A stretch of DNA of 12,233 nt from JAAYBG01 sp964411675 (GCA_964411675.1 CAYPLR010000037.1:1-12233); one strand, 5' to 3'. Counted from the first letter of the stretch, positions 1 to 7,658 are shown. Program-made: numbers and translations. The notes: generated by a model not told the origin, from the letters alone.

Positions 1-5
1 CATGG

Positions 6-35
6 AGTGTTATTACTTTTGTAATAACACTTTTT
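6..35 (+). terminator. Rho-independent terminator, plus-strand orientation
   Basis: Bases 6-16 (AGTGTTATTAC) pair perfectly with 21-31 around a TTTT loop, giving an 11-bp stem followed by T residues to position 35. The T-tract is on the plus strand, so this hairpin best fits the end of a plus-strand gene left of the window converging on the ABC transporter gene. Read on the minus strand, the same hairpin starts just after the ABC stop codon, but no T-tract follows it within the window; there it may only stabilise the 3' end. Confidence 0.65.
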
Positions 36-1875
36 AATTTAAACCTGCTTCTGCTTCTTTATAAGTAATGTCGCTCATGTTTTTTAACTGATAGAACTTC
101 CCTTGTTTTGCGATTAATTCTTCGTAAGTTCCCATTTCCACACAAGCCCCATTTTCCATTACCAATATTCGATCAGCATTACGAATGGTTGATAAACGAT
201 GAGCAACAATAAACGTTGTTCGATTTTTTATTAACGAGGAAATTGCCTTTTGTACATGATATTCAGAAATATTATCTAGGGCACTTGTCGCTTCATCAAG
301 GATTAGAATTCGTGGATTACGAATCAAAGCACGAGCAATGGTAATTCTTTGCTTTTGTCCTCCCGATAGTTTTCCTCCATGCTCTCCAATATTGGTATCT
401 AGACCTTGAGGAAGTTCCCCTAAGAATTCATTGATATTAGCCATTTCTAATACGTTTTGAAGTTCTTCTTCCGAATACTTCGACAAACCATACGTGATAT
501 TTTGTCTAATTGATCCTGAGAAAAGAATACTATTTTGAGGAACTACTGAAATGTTATGACGATAATCGCTCAAAGAAATATCTTGAATAGAATTTCCATC
601 AATCAATAATTCTCCTGATGTTGGTTTTAAAAAACCAATAATCATGTTCATTATGGTTGATTTACCAGAGCCAGAAGGACCAACAACAGCAATACATTCC
701 CCTGGAGTAACTTTTAGATTCAAATGTTGAACAACATCCACATCACCATCAGGATATTGATAAGACACATCTTTAAATTCAACATTTCCTTCAATAGAGT
801 GAATACTAGCTTTCCCTGTATTATCTTCAATATCCTCAGACTTCATGATTTCTGAAATTGAACGGATTGATTCCATTCCTGAGGTAAGAGAAGGCATAAA
901 ATTAACAAATGATGTTACATATCCATTAATGGTTGCAAAGAGTGATTGATATAATACAACATCTCCAATTGATATTTTTTCCATTAATGCCATGTATCCA
1001 CAGAAAAATAAAAATAAGAAACGCAATGAATTACTTAACACCCAAACACAAGAACCAAAAAAAGCATTGGTTTTGTCTGCTGTTAACCCTACATTGGTTA
1101 ATTTTTGAATTTCTGTTTCAAATCCACTAATTTCTTCTTCTTCTAATCCATGTGCTTTAGTTACGGGTAACATCTCAAGCATGGTTGTTAAGCGAGAAGA
1201 CATTGTTTCTGCTTCACTACGTAATGCTTTACTATTTGTTGCCATTGGTTTTTTAAATGCACGTGCTAACAAGATATTTAATGGGACAACAAAAAGGAAT
1301 ATAAGAGTGATAATGCCACTTTTATAAATAGAGATTCCAATCGAAATGGTAATTCCAATTATATCTGGAATGATGACCTTAAGAAGATGAGAAAACAAAC
1401 CATCCACATTGTTTACATCGCGTAAAAATTTCGATTGAATTCTTCCGCTTTCCATTTCTTTATGATAAGTTATTGATAGTCGCTGTAATTTCCTCACAAC
1501 GGTTGCACGAATTCCTGCACTATTATTGCGTAGCATTTTATCGGTTACTTTTGCATATAAATAATGCATCGGTACATTTTGAACCAGTAAAATCGCTAAC
1601 ACCAAAGCATTACCACCTAATTGTTCCCATGTTGCATCATTGAAGCCTACTGTGATGATATCGATAACATTAGCAGTAATGATTGGCATAATCCATACAG
1701 GAGAAGCTTTAATGATGAAATAAAAACTACTTAAAAGTAATTTACCGATGTTATTTTTAAATATTTTTTTAAAAAATCCAGTCTTTTCAGATTTACTGGA
1801 TTCTTTTTTTGTATCACGAAACAAATAATCGTAATTTGGTATTTTATTGACTAATTTTTGACGCTTTTCTTGCAT
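34..1875 (-). CDS. ABC transporter half-transporter (permease-ATPase fusion), exporter type
   Basis: This 613-residue protein has the usual architecture of a type IV ABC exporter half: a membrane domain (about residues 40-335) fused to a nucleotide-binding domain (about 365-605). In the ATPase part one can see Walker A GPSGSGKST (399-407), the Q-loop Gln 447 in VVPQNS, the signature LSGGQ (503-507), Walker B ILILDE (523-528) with the D-loop SALD after it, and the switch His 559 in AHRLST. All catalytic motifs are intact, so it should hydrolyse ATP and move substrate, probably outward, as a homodimer or with a partner half not in this window. The substrate cannot be read from sequence; lipid, drug or peptide are all possible for the family. 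A roughly 40-residue charged cytoplasmic extension precedes the first membrane segment. The ATG has GGAG (1884-1887) eight bases upstream and its own promoter (1922-1952), so it is probably transcribed separately from the DUF1576 gene. Confidence 0.93.
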   Translation of the reverse strand: MQEKRQKLVNKIPNYDYLFRDTKKESSKSEKTGFFKKIFKNNIGKLLLSSFYFIIKASPVWIMPIITANVIDIITVGFNDATWEQLGGNALVLAILLVQNVPMHYLYAKVTDKMLRNNSAGIRATVVRKLQRLSITYHKEMESGRIQSKFLRDVNNVDGLFSHLLKVIIPDIIGITISIGISIYKSGIITLIFLFVVPLNILLARAFKKPMATNSKALRSEAETMSSRLTTMLEMLPVTKAHGLEEEEISGFETEIQKLTNVGLTADKTNAFFGSCVWVLSNSLRFLFLFFCGYMALMEKISIGDVVLYQSLFATINGYVTSFVNFMPSLTSGMESIRSISEIMKSEDIEDNTGKASIHSIEGNVEFKDVSYQYPDGDVDVVQHLNLKVTPGECIAVVGPSGSGKSTIMNMIIGFLKPTSGELLIDGNSIQDISLSDYRHNISVVPQNSILFSGSIRQNITYGLSKYSEEELQNVLEMANINEFLGELPQGLDTNIGEHGGKLSGGQKQRITIARALIRNPRILILDEATSALDNISEYHVQKAISSLIKNRTTFIVAHRLSTIRNADRILVMENGACVEMGTYEELIAKQGKFYQLKNMSDITYKEAEAGLN

Positions 1876-1899
1876 ATAACGTACTCCAAAACCACATAT

Positions 1900-1914
1900 A
1901 AAGCATTTTGCTTT
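1900..1914 (-). other. Small hairpin in the leader of the ABC transporter gene
   Basis: AAAGCA pairs with TGCTTT around a 3-base loop, between the predicted transcription start near 1915 and the Shine-Dalgarno site. It could be a 5' stabilising hairpin or a weak terminator for the DUF1576 transcript. With a 6-bp AT-rich stem, chance is also possible. Confidence 0.3.
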
Positions 1915-1921
1915 TTGTATT

Positions 1922-1952
1922 ATTATACCACTTTTTAATAAAAAAACATCAA
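1922..1952 (-). promoter_or_regulatory. Promoter for the ABC transporter gene
   Basis: Minus strand: -35 TTGATG (1947-1952), a 19-base spacer and a perfect -10 TATAAT (1922-1927) preceded by TGG, making an extended -10. The spacer is longer than ideal, but extended -10 elements tolerate a poor -35. The -35 overlaps the stop codon of the DUF1576 gene. The predicted start is near 1915, about 40 bases before the ATG. Confidence 0.6.
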
Positions 1953-3226
1953 TTTTTCAGTTTGTTTTCTTCATATAAATCAGTGTTTATTTTCACTTCA
2001 CGGCTTAGAATTTCAAATAATGATGAAGTTATCGCAGCAACAAATCCAGCTGCAAAACCATTATTATAAAGATCAAATCCACCTTGAAAATCAAGTGTTT
2101 GCGATACAATTAAAAAGTGTAAAAAACCAGCGATAATACCAGCACCAACTCCAAATCTTCCCGCAATAGGAGCCAAACCAGTTACAAAAATGATGGCCAT
2201 AGCAGCAGAAATATTGAGTTCCGTATTGGTAATAAATAAGGCTGATAAGGCACCTATTATTACAGGAACGACATTTCGAATATGCTTTCCGAAAGCACCA
2301 AAGCCAATTACAGTTAAAATGGCTCCTACTACTGGTCCATTTAATTGAATTTTTAAAACAACCACAAGAATTGAAGTGAATAATCCCAAAATACCAATAT
2401 TTAAATACGATACATCTTTTCCATGCGTGCCAATAAAATCGCTAAATAAACGTCCTGATTCTTCTAGTAACAAAGGATATTTCTTAAAAACACGTTTGTT
2501 GATAAAAAAAGAATAGCCAAGGAAAAATATTGATAAACCAATAATCGAGATTAATAGAATTTTACTATATTCATTATTGATAATCATCTCACGATTAATT
2601 TGGTTTCCAAAAGAAGAAATAATTCCTGTTGTAATCATGGAAATAACCCCAAGAGAAAAGCCAGTATTATATAAATTGTATCCTTGGTGAAATTGAATAG
2701 TATGCTTGTTGAAGATTGGTAAAATAAATCCAATAAAGACACCCACTACGATTGCTAAAGGGATTGATATAAAATAAGATAATGATAATCCAAACATTAA
2801 ATAACTAACAAGAGGTGAAATTCCTGAAGATAGTAAAAACACAACGATATTATCTTGTATTTTTGTTTTTGAATATTTTGTATAAAGATATACTCCAAAA
2901 TATAATGGTAGAGCATTGTATAGATTCTTGCCAAAGAATGAAAAGCCAATAATTGTTAATAAACAAGCAAAAATAGGTCCATTAATCTTTAATCGCAACT
3001 TGCTAAGAATGAATAAATTCAAAATTAGGGTAAGAAACGCATTTAATAGTGTAGCAGCTAAGCCACCAACAGCCAAATAATCTGTTAATAAAATGCTTGT
3101 ACAGGTCAGAATTCGATAGAAGCCTTTCAGTGTCTCGTCAATTGGGGCAAGGAAAAAAATTACGCTTGCAATTGCGATAAAAATCACATACAAACCTATC
3201 TTTTTTCTAATCTCAATTTTCTTCAT
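1949..3226 (-). CDS. DUF1576 family multi-pass membrane protein
   Basis: The product is about 425 residues and almost entirely hydrophobic, with roughly ten or more membrane segments. I recognise it as DUF1576, a family of unknown function found in Firmicutes. The sequence shows an internal duplication. The block beginning NGPIFACLLTIIGF, with FFGK and ALP after it (residues 87-112 counted from the GTG), reappears as NGPVVGAILTVIGF with AFGK and VVP (301-326). FHQGYNLYNTGF (184-195) reappears as FQGGFDLYNNGF (385-396). Inverted-repeat membrane folds of this kind are common in transporters, so a transport role is an inference only. An in-frame GTG at 3241 overlaps the stop of the upstream Nudix gene by one base, but TGAGGG at 3235-3240 lies eight bases before the ATG at 3226, so that ATG is the better start. 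The gene is co-transcribed and probably translationally coupled with the Nudix gene. It ends with TGA. Confidence 0.85.
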   Translation of the reverse strand: MKKIEIRKKIGLYVIFIAIASVIFFLAPIDETLKGFYRILTCTSILLTDYLAVGGLAATLLNAFLTLILNLFILSKLRLKINGPIFACLLTIIGFSFFGKNLYNALPLYFGVYLYTKYSKTKIQDNIVVFLLSSGISPLVSYLMFGLSLSYFISIPLAIVVGVFIGFILPIFNKHTIQFHQGYNLYNTGFSLGVISMITTGIISSFGNQINREMIINNEYSKILLISIIGLSIFFLGYSFFINKRVFKKYPLLLEESGRLFSDFIGTHGKDVSYLNIGILGLFTSILVVVLKIQLNGPVVGAILTVIGFGAFGKHIRNVVPVIIGALSALFITNTELNISAAMAIIFVTGLAPIAGRFGVGAGIIAGFLHFLIVSQTLDFQGGFDLYNNGFAAGFVAAITSSLFEILSREVKINTDLYEENKLKN

Positions 3227-3234
3227 TTTGGATA

Positions 3235-3240
3235 CCCTCA
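3235..3240 (-). promoter_or_regulatory. Shine-Dalgarno site deciding the DUF1576 start
   Basis: TGAGGG on the minus strand lies eight bases before the ATG at 3226. A ribosome bound here could not use the GTG at 3241, which argues for the shorter protein. Confidence 0.6.
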
Positions 3241-3729
3241 CTATTCTTTATTCTGTTGGTTTAATAATAAATAGTTCATTACTACAATTTCTCGTTTTAA
3301 CCAAGAGAAGTCATCATCACGGCCTATTTCTAAATTTTGCATAAATGCTTGTTTTAAATCAATGAAATCAACATTGTAATCTTCGAGTGGTTTATCAGGA
3401 ATCTTGTTTTCTAATTCGCAATAATAATATCTAGCAATCATTACGAACTTATCTTCTTGCTTCCCCTTCCGAATTATTTTAACTGAACCTACATATTCCA
3501 TACTATCTTGACGAATTCTATATCCCGTTTCTTCAATTAATTCTCTAGATAAAGCTTCTTGGTCAGTTTCACCAATTTCAACCCCTCCACCTGGAAATTC
3601 ATACCCACGATGATGATGTTCCTGAACAAATAAATACTGATTATCTTTCTTTACAATCGCCCTTACTGATGTTCTTTCATAAGTGCTTCCAAGTGAATAA
3701 TTCTTTAAATCAATGACAATATCAAACAT
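3241..3729 (-). CDS. Nudix hydrolase (first of two paralogues)
   Basis: This 162-residue cytosolic enzyme has a complete Nudix box at residues 48-70 that fits GX5EX7REUXEEXGU exactly: G48, E54, R62-E63, E66-E67, G69, with Tyr 70 in the hydrophobic position. The family hydrolyses nucleoside diphosphates linked to another moiety and needs Mg2+ bound by the box glutamates. A His-rich strand (EHHHRGYEFPGGG) precedes the box and may line the substrate pocket. The substrate cannot be assigned. The protein is clearly homologous to the Nudix gene at 3993-4505: both open with an ID-K-(N/D)Y segment, continue with S(V/S)RAI and a KDN turn, and share a KG-(K/N)-(Q/K)ED stretch after the box. The start is supported by AGGAGAGG just upstream. 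Its stop codon leads straight into the DUF1576 gene, so the two form a transcription unit. Confidence 0.9.
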   Translation of the reverse strand: MFDIVIDLKNYSLGSTYERTSVRAIVKKDNQYLFVQEHHHRGYEFPGGGVEIGETDQEALSRELIEETGYRIRQDSMEYVGSVKIIRKGKQEDKFVMIARYYYCELENKIPDKPLEDYNVDFIDLKQAFMQNLEIGRDDDFSWLKREIVVMNYLLLNQQNKE

Positions 3730-3750
3730 AGTACCTCTCCTAGATATCTC

Positions 3751-3780
3751 ATTTAACCATTTTACCCCTCAAGAAGTCAA
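3751..3780 (-). promoter_or_regulatory. Possible promoter for the Nudix-DUF1576 pair
   Basis: Minus strand: -35 TTGACT (3775-3780), an 18-base spacer and a mediocre -10 TTAAAT (3751-3756). Transcription would start within about 20 bases of the ATG, leaving a very short leader that still contains the Shine-Dalgarno site. Read-through from the Nudix gene at 3993-4505 is an alternative. Confidence 0.35.
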
Positions 3781-3992
3781 TAAAAATTTCACTTTTTTCT
3801 TCTTCAAATAAAAAAAATCAATAGCATAAATTATCAATCTTAATGGTATACTACTGATTCATTTTATCCAAAAGAAACTAGAACTTATTGAAAACAAATC
3901 TCCTTTGGTAAAATCTCTCATCAATACACATCGATTGCTTTGAGGGTATGACGAACCGCACCATGATAATTTTCTTCTCATTCGTAAATTTC

Positions 3993-4505
3993 TTATTTGA
4001 AATAGTTTTCTTTGATTAAAAATTCTAATACTTTTGCTTCTCGCTCTATCATATTCTTAGCTTTTGGCCTTGAAGCACTGTTCCTATTTGTTTGGATAGC
4101 AACCTGAGGATTAACAAATTCAAGAGTAAACTGTTCCTCTTCTTCATAACCATCTAATTTTTGAGATATTATTTCTTCTTCAACATCACAAAGGTAATAA
4201 TAATTATCTTGAATGAATACATCTTCTTTGTTTCCTTTTTGAATTCGGTAAACATATCCATATTCTCTAACCGATTCTAGTTTAACTTTTAAACCTGCTT
4301 CTTCTCTTACCTCTCTTATTAAAGCAGTAACTTTATCTTCGCCTTCTTCAATTCCCCCACCAGGGAATTTATAATAATTATATTTCAGTGAATGAATCAT
4401 GGCTAATTTATTATCTTTTATAATAATCGCTCTAGAAGAAGGGCGAATAAATCGAGTTCCCTCATGATTATAATCTTTGGTGTCTATGGTAAATAATAAT
4501 CTCAT
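3993..4505 (-). CDS. Nudix hydrolase (second paralogue)
   Basis: This product of about 170 residues has a perfect Nudix box, at residues 50-72 counted from the chosen start: G, then E after five residues, R-E after seven more, EE and G-L. The FPGGGIEEGE approach to the box is typical. An open frame extends to an ATG at 4529, but AGAGAGGG (4511-4518) lies five bases before the ATG at 4505. From that ATG the N-terminus (MRLLFTIDTKDY) aligns with the paralogue (MFDIVIDLKNY) with only one residue of length difference, so 4505 is preferred. The box glutamates are all present, so it should be an active Mg2+-dependent pyrophosphohydrolase; its substrate is unknown. The gene follows the DMT transporter by 68 bases with no clear terminator between them, so it probably belongs to the same operon. 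The paralogue lies 263 bases downstream, which suggests a local gene duplication followed by divergence. Confidence 0.9.
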   Translation of the reverse strand: MRLLFTIDTKDYNHEGTRFIRPSSRAIIIKDNKLAMIHSLKYNYYKFPGGGIEEGEDKVTALIREVREEAGLKVKLESVREYGYVYRIQKGNKEDVFIQDNYYYLCDVEEEIISQKLDGYEEEEQFTLEFVNPQVAIQTNRNSASRPKAKNMIEREAKVLEFLIKENYFK

Positions 4506-4510
4506 ATTTT

Positions 4511-4518
4511 CCCTCTCT
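4511..4518 (-). promoter_or_regulatory. Shine-Dalgarno site deciding the start of the upstream Nudix gene
   Basis: AGAGAGGG on the minus strand ends five bases before the ATG at 4505 and lies inside the longer frame that begins at 4529. The upstream ATG has only weak A-rich sequence before it. Confidence 0.6.
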
Positions 4519-4573
4519 ATCGAGTTCATTTTTTACTTTGATTCGGTCGACTCTATATTTTTCCAAAAATAAT

Positions 4574-5596
4574 TTAAAACTTTGGAATTTTATTTTTATG
4601 AAAGTGTTTATGGTTTTTCTGATTGAAAAAATGATTGCGTTCATGTTCATGTTCAATCATATGGGTCTCTGTAATACCATTATGATTATCGGTAACAAGA
4701 TGTTGATGAATATGATTGTGTCTTTTTCTTAATGTATCAATAACAACGAAAATTGTCCCAGCAATCATCAGAATAAGTCCAATAAAGTAAGGAATACCCA
4801 CCGATTCTTTTAATAATATCCAAGCCAAAAAAGTGCCGATAAATGGATTGATTGAATAGTAAGCACTTGTTTTTGCTGCTCCCAGTGTTGCTTGAGCTTT
4901 GATATAAAAGAAAATACTCAATCCATAGGCAATAAACCCAAGAATTAATGCTATCCCAATATATATGAAATTGGGAAATGACTCTCCTATCATAAGAGCA
5001 ATGATGAGTGCTCCAACCCCAGAAAAAATGCCTTTTAGAAAAACAATCAAATACGTGTTTTTACTCGCAAGTTTACGAGTACAATTATTTTCAAAGCCCC
5101 AACTTATCGCTGCCAGTAAAACTAAAATAGATCCCCATGAAAATGTGAATGTTGATAAATCATCAAAGGATAAAAATAGAGAAGATAAGGTAATCAAACC
5201 GATTGCCAGCCACATTCTTTTAGAAACAGTTTCTTTAAAAAGTGCAAGGGCAATGATGGAAGTTGCTACGATTTCAAAATTATTTAGTAATGTTACACTG
5301 TTTGATAAAGAATACTGTAATCCAATCATCAATAAAATTGGAGCAAGAATATCTAAAGCAATCATTCCTAAAATGAATGGAAAATCTTTCTTTGTTAGTT
5401 TCTCTTCTTTTACTTTTGCTTTATTAGATAGCAAAAAAACAAATCCAATTCCAATACCTGCTCCAAGATATAAATAGGAAGCCATCATAGTCGGTTCTAT
5501 TTTAATTAATAATATTTTAGATATTGGTATATTGATTGCATATAGTATTGATGCAAAGAATGCCATGATTATTGCGATTATTTTTTGATTTTTCAT
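4574..5596 (-). CDS. DMT/EamA family transporter with His-rich C-terminal tail
   Basis: The product is about 340 residues with two EamA repeats (roughly residues 5-142 and 153-288), each of about five hydrophobic segments, matching the ten-helix drug/metabolite transporter fold. The second repeat carries the typical INPFIGTFLAWILLKE stretch near its end. After the last helix comes a hydrophilic tail of about 50 residues with 12 histidines between positions 293 and 333, alternating as HNHIHQH, HEHE and HKHFH. By charge (RKR at the membrane edge) the tail should be cytoplasmic. Such tails occur on some Firmicute DMT proteins and could bind Zn, Ni or Co, but the transported substrate is unknown; metabolite or amino-acid export is the family norm. 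A TTG at 5602 could open the frame two codons earlier, but the ATG at 5596 with an AGAGAG site nine bases upstream is better. The gene follows the glycosidase by 18 bases, so they are co-transcribed. Confidence 0.9.
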   Translation of the reverse strand: MKNQKIIAIIMAFFASILYAINIPISKILLIKIEPTMMASYLYLGAGIGIGFVFLLSNKAKVKEEKLTKKDFPFILGMIALDILAPILLMIGLQYSLSNSVTLLNNFEIVATSIIALALFKETVSKRMWLAIGLITLSSLFLSFDDLSTFTFSWGSILVLLAAISWGFENNCTRKLASKNTYLIVFLKGIFSGVGALIIALMIGESFPNFIYIGIALILGFIAYGLSIFFYIKAQATLGAAKTSAYYSINPFIGTFLAWILLKESVGIPYFIGLILMIAGTIFVVIDTLRKRHNHIHQHLVTDNHNGITETHMIEHEHERNHFFNQKNHKHFHKNKIPKF

Positions 5597-5614
5597 ATGC
5601 AATCACTCTCTTTT

Positions 5615-7621
5615 TTAGTTTATCGTATTTATTTTACTTTCAAAAGAAACAACTCTCCCGTTTTCTATCGTTACTTCAACAACTCCATACTCCCCTGTTG
5701 CTTTACTGATAGCAATAATAGCACAAGTTCCATCTTTTTTAATCGAGATTGTTGAATACTTGTTAATGGCTAACATTGTTTCATCACTGGAATACCAGTC
5801 ATAATCGACTCGCATAACACTATAATTTCTTGTAAGAATATAAACTTGTAAATCTCCTTCGGGATTATGTTTCACTTCTAGTTCAAAATGAGTCTCGTAT
5901 CTATCCCAATCAGGAAGAACTCCAACTTCAAGATAATAATCATAATCGTTTAGACAAAAATGAAATTGAATCGGTCCACATTCTTTAGCGTAGATTTTAC
6001 CATCAATGATCGTCGTTTTTCCTTCTTCAGGTTCAATATCTACAGATACACTCTCTCCAGTAAGCATATTGGTAATTTTTTGGGGAATTATTATTTCTTC
6101 TCCCAAATAATTAATCGAATCCATTGCTACATCATAAAAAGGAATGTAGGTATTATTCATAACCATATCTCGTAATCTATCGGTATATTCGGGGAATGCC
6201 CATTGATAGGTTTCTCTATTGATTAATGAAAAAGTGAATTTATAATCGATGCCAATTTTTGCCGATTCCCAGATAAACATTTTTACATTATAATAGTGTG
6301 CTAAACTTAAATAATATTCAATCCATAGTTTTCTTTCTTCAGAATAACCTTTATCTCTACTACCAAATTCCCCCATGTAAACTGGAATTCCTTTATCGAT
6401 AAAGTTTTCTTTTATTTTTTGCATAATATTTAGTAATTCTATTTTATATTCTGCTTCTTTGTCTGTCCACTTACTATGGATATAGTCGGAATCATGAACA
6501 AATTCAAAAGGAGAATAAGAGTGAACTCGAACAATAAGATGAGAGTCATCCGGTACTTGATATAGGTTTTGATAAACAAAATCAGGTTTACTCCATCCTG
6601 TAGTAATAATAAGGTTACGATATCTATTATTACCTCCTGTAGCTCTTACCATTTGTACATAGGCTTGATTCGCTTCATTTAATATCCATACTGCTTCTTG
6701 ATCAATTCCATTATCTTCATAATCTCTAGGTTCTACTAAAAATGAAAAAGCAATTCTTTCATTATAATCTTTGAAATAAACCGCTAGTTCTTGTAAGGAT
6801 GTATGAATAATATTCATGAAACTATCATAATTTCTATAATTTAGGGAACTCCACTCTTGCCCATAATAATCATAGGGAGCGATGATAATGTACATTCCTT
6901 TTTCATATGCAATATCAACAATTGTTTTTAAATCTGCAAGTGTTTCCTGATTTAATTCTGTATAATCTGCATTGGTTATATAGGATAATTGAAAGACAAT
7001 TGAGACTGCATTGATATTACTATCCAGTAGTAAATCAAAAATTCTTCCATGATCATTATCCATTTCTTTGAGACCATTCACATAGCTCCAACCAAAAGTA
7101 ATTGAGTCGAGCCATTCTTGTGGTTTGACATCTTGGATTGTTAATTCTTGATAATTGGCTTTCATGGTGATCAATCGCTTTTCTTCATCGACTACCTGAG
7201 TAAATCCTTGAAATTCTTTTAGATAATTTTGATAAGTAGGATTTATAATATCTTCTAGTCTTTGTACATATTGGATTTCATTACCGCCGATTAACTCTCC
7301 CCCATTACCATCAAATACAACTTTATAAACTTCATGATGGTTGTCTTCTGTCTTCTCATAAATTGGATAAATAACCATATCAGAAGTAACTGGTACTATT
7401 TGTTGATTCCAACGAATGAATTGATACCCTTCCACCTCTTTTGGTTCAGGGTATTCAAACAAATCATTTTCCTTAATGGTGATTGTTGAAGAGGCATTTC
7501 CATCTTTATCTTGAAATATGATATTGTAATAGGTATCTTCGATGATTTCTGGATGATTATTACAAGAAATTGATACAATACTAAATAGGATTGTCAGTAC
7601 TATGATAATTATTTGCTTCAT
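5615..7621 (-). CDS. Lipoprotein with InlB-type repeats and a GH5-like glycosidase domain
   Basis: This 668-residue surface protein begins with a lipoprotein signal: Lys, a run of Ile/Leu/Val, then SIVSIS-Cys20, so it is probably anchored on the outer face of the membrane. Residues 31-90 and 98-158 look like two Listeria-Bacteroides (InlB B-type) repeats, with a VVFDGNGG motif and GYQFIRW. Residues about 168-492 resemble glycoside hydrolase family 5. The acid/base Glu297 is in FSFLVEP, the nucleophile Glu418 in YMGEFGS, the active-site His367 in RVHSYSPFEF, and Trp451 in MFIWES. Three usual GH5 residues seem changed: the Asn before the acid/base is Val296, the early Arg is Ser207, and the HH pair is Tyr-Asp at 250-251. 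Endo-glucanase or mannanase activity is therefore a guess. The last 165 residues look beta-rich and end in a BIG2-like Ig fold (DYDWYSSDE). The start at 7621 has GGAGGG eight bases upstream; the longer frame starts inside the promoter. Confidence 0.85.
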   Translation of the reverse strand: MKQIIIIVLTILFSIVSISCNNHPEIIEDTYYNIIFQDKDGNASSTITIKENDLFEYPEPKEVEGYQFIRWNQQIVPVTSDMVIYPIYEKTEDNHHEVYKVVFDGNGGELIGGNEIQYVQRLEDIINPTYQNYLKEFQGFTQVVDEEKRLITMKANYQELTIQDVKPQEWLDSITFGWSYVNGLKEMDNDHGRIFDLLLDSNINAVSIVFQLSYITNADYTELNQETLADLKTIVDIAYEKGMYIIIAPYDYYGQEWSSLNYRNYDSFMNIIHTSLQELAVYFKDYNERIAFSFLVEPRDYEDNGIDQEAVWILNEANQAYVQMVRATGGNNRYRNLIITTGWSKPDFVYQNLYQVPDDSHLIVRVHSYSPFEFVHDSDYIHSKWTDKEAEYKIELLNIMQKIKENFIDKGIPVYMGEFGSRDKGYSEERKLWIEYYLSLAHYYNVKMFIWESAKIGIDYKFTFSLINRETYQWAFPEYTDRLRDMVMNNTYIPFYDVAMDSINYLGEEIIIPQKITNMLTGESVSVDIEPEEGKTTIIDGKIYAKECGPIQFHFCLNDYDYYLEVGVLPDWDRYETHFELEVKHNPEGDLQVYILTRNYSVMRVDYDWYSSDETMLAINKYSTISIKKDGTCAIIAISKATGEYGVVEVTIENGRVVSFESKINTIN

Positions 7622-7629
7622 TTTGTTAT

Positions 7630-7635
7630 CCCTCC
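7630..7635 (-). promoter_or_regulatory. Shine-Dalgarno site deciding the glycosidase start
   Basis: GGAGGG on the minus strand lies eight bases before the ATG at 7621. Starting at this ATG puts the signal peptide (MKQIIIIVL) at the very N-terminus, as expected for a lipoprotein. Confidence 0.75.
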
Positions 7636-7658
7636 AAAAAGGTTTTTTCATTAATAAC

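Noticed and set aside
933..1130. Short plus-strand open frames, also at 4538-4732, 5960-6175, 8037-8252 and 10187-10381
   Set aside because: All are antisense to strong genes, have no good Shine-Dalgarno site in context, and show no family features.
1949..1951. Mycoplasma genetic code (TGA as Trp)
   Set aside because: TGA ends the DUF1576 gene exactly where the homologous region finishes, and Trp codons checked in the glycosidase are TGG.
4544..4570. TTCCAAA/TTTGGAA hairpin between the DMT and Nudix genes as a terminator
   Set aside because: The stem is only 7 bp with a 13-base loop and no T-tract on the minus strand.
4965..5477. 170-codon open frame on the plus strand
   Set aside because: It lies wholly antisense to the DMT transporter, whose membrane-protein sequence is convincing, and its translation resembles no protein family.
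7396..7578. Minus-strand out-of-frame open frames, also at 4468-4656 and 8249-8431
   Set aside because: They overlap well-supported genes in another frame and carry no recognisable motif.
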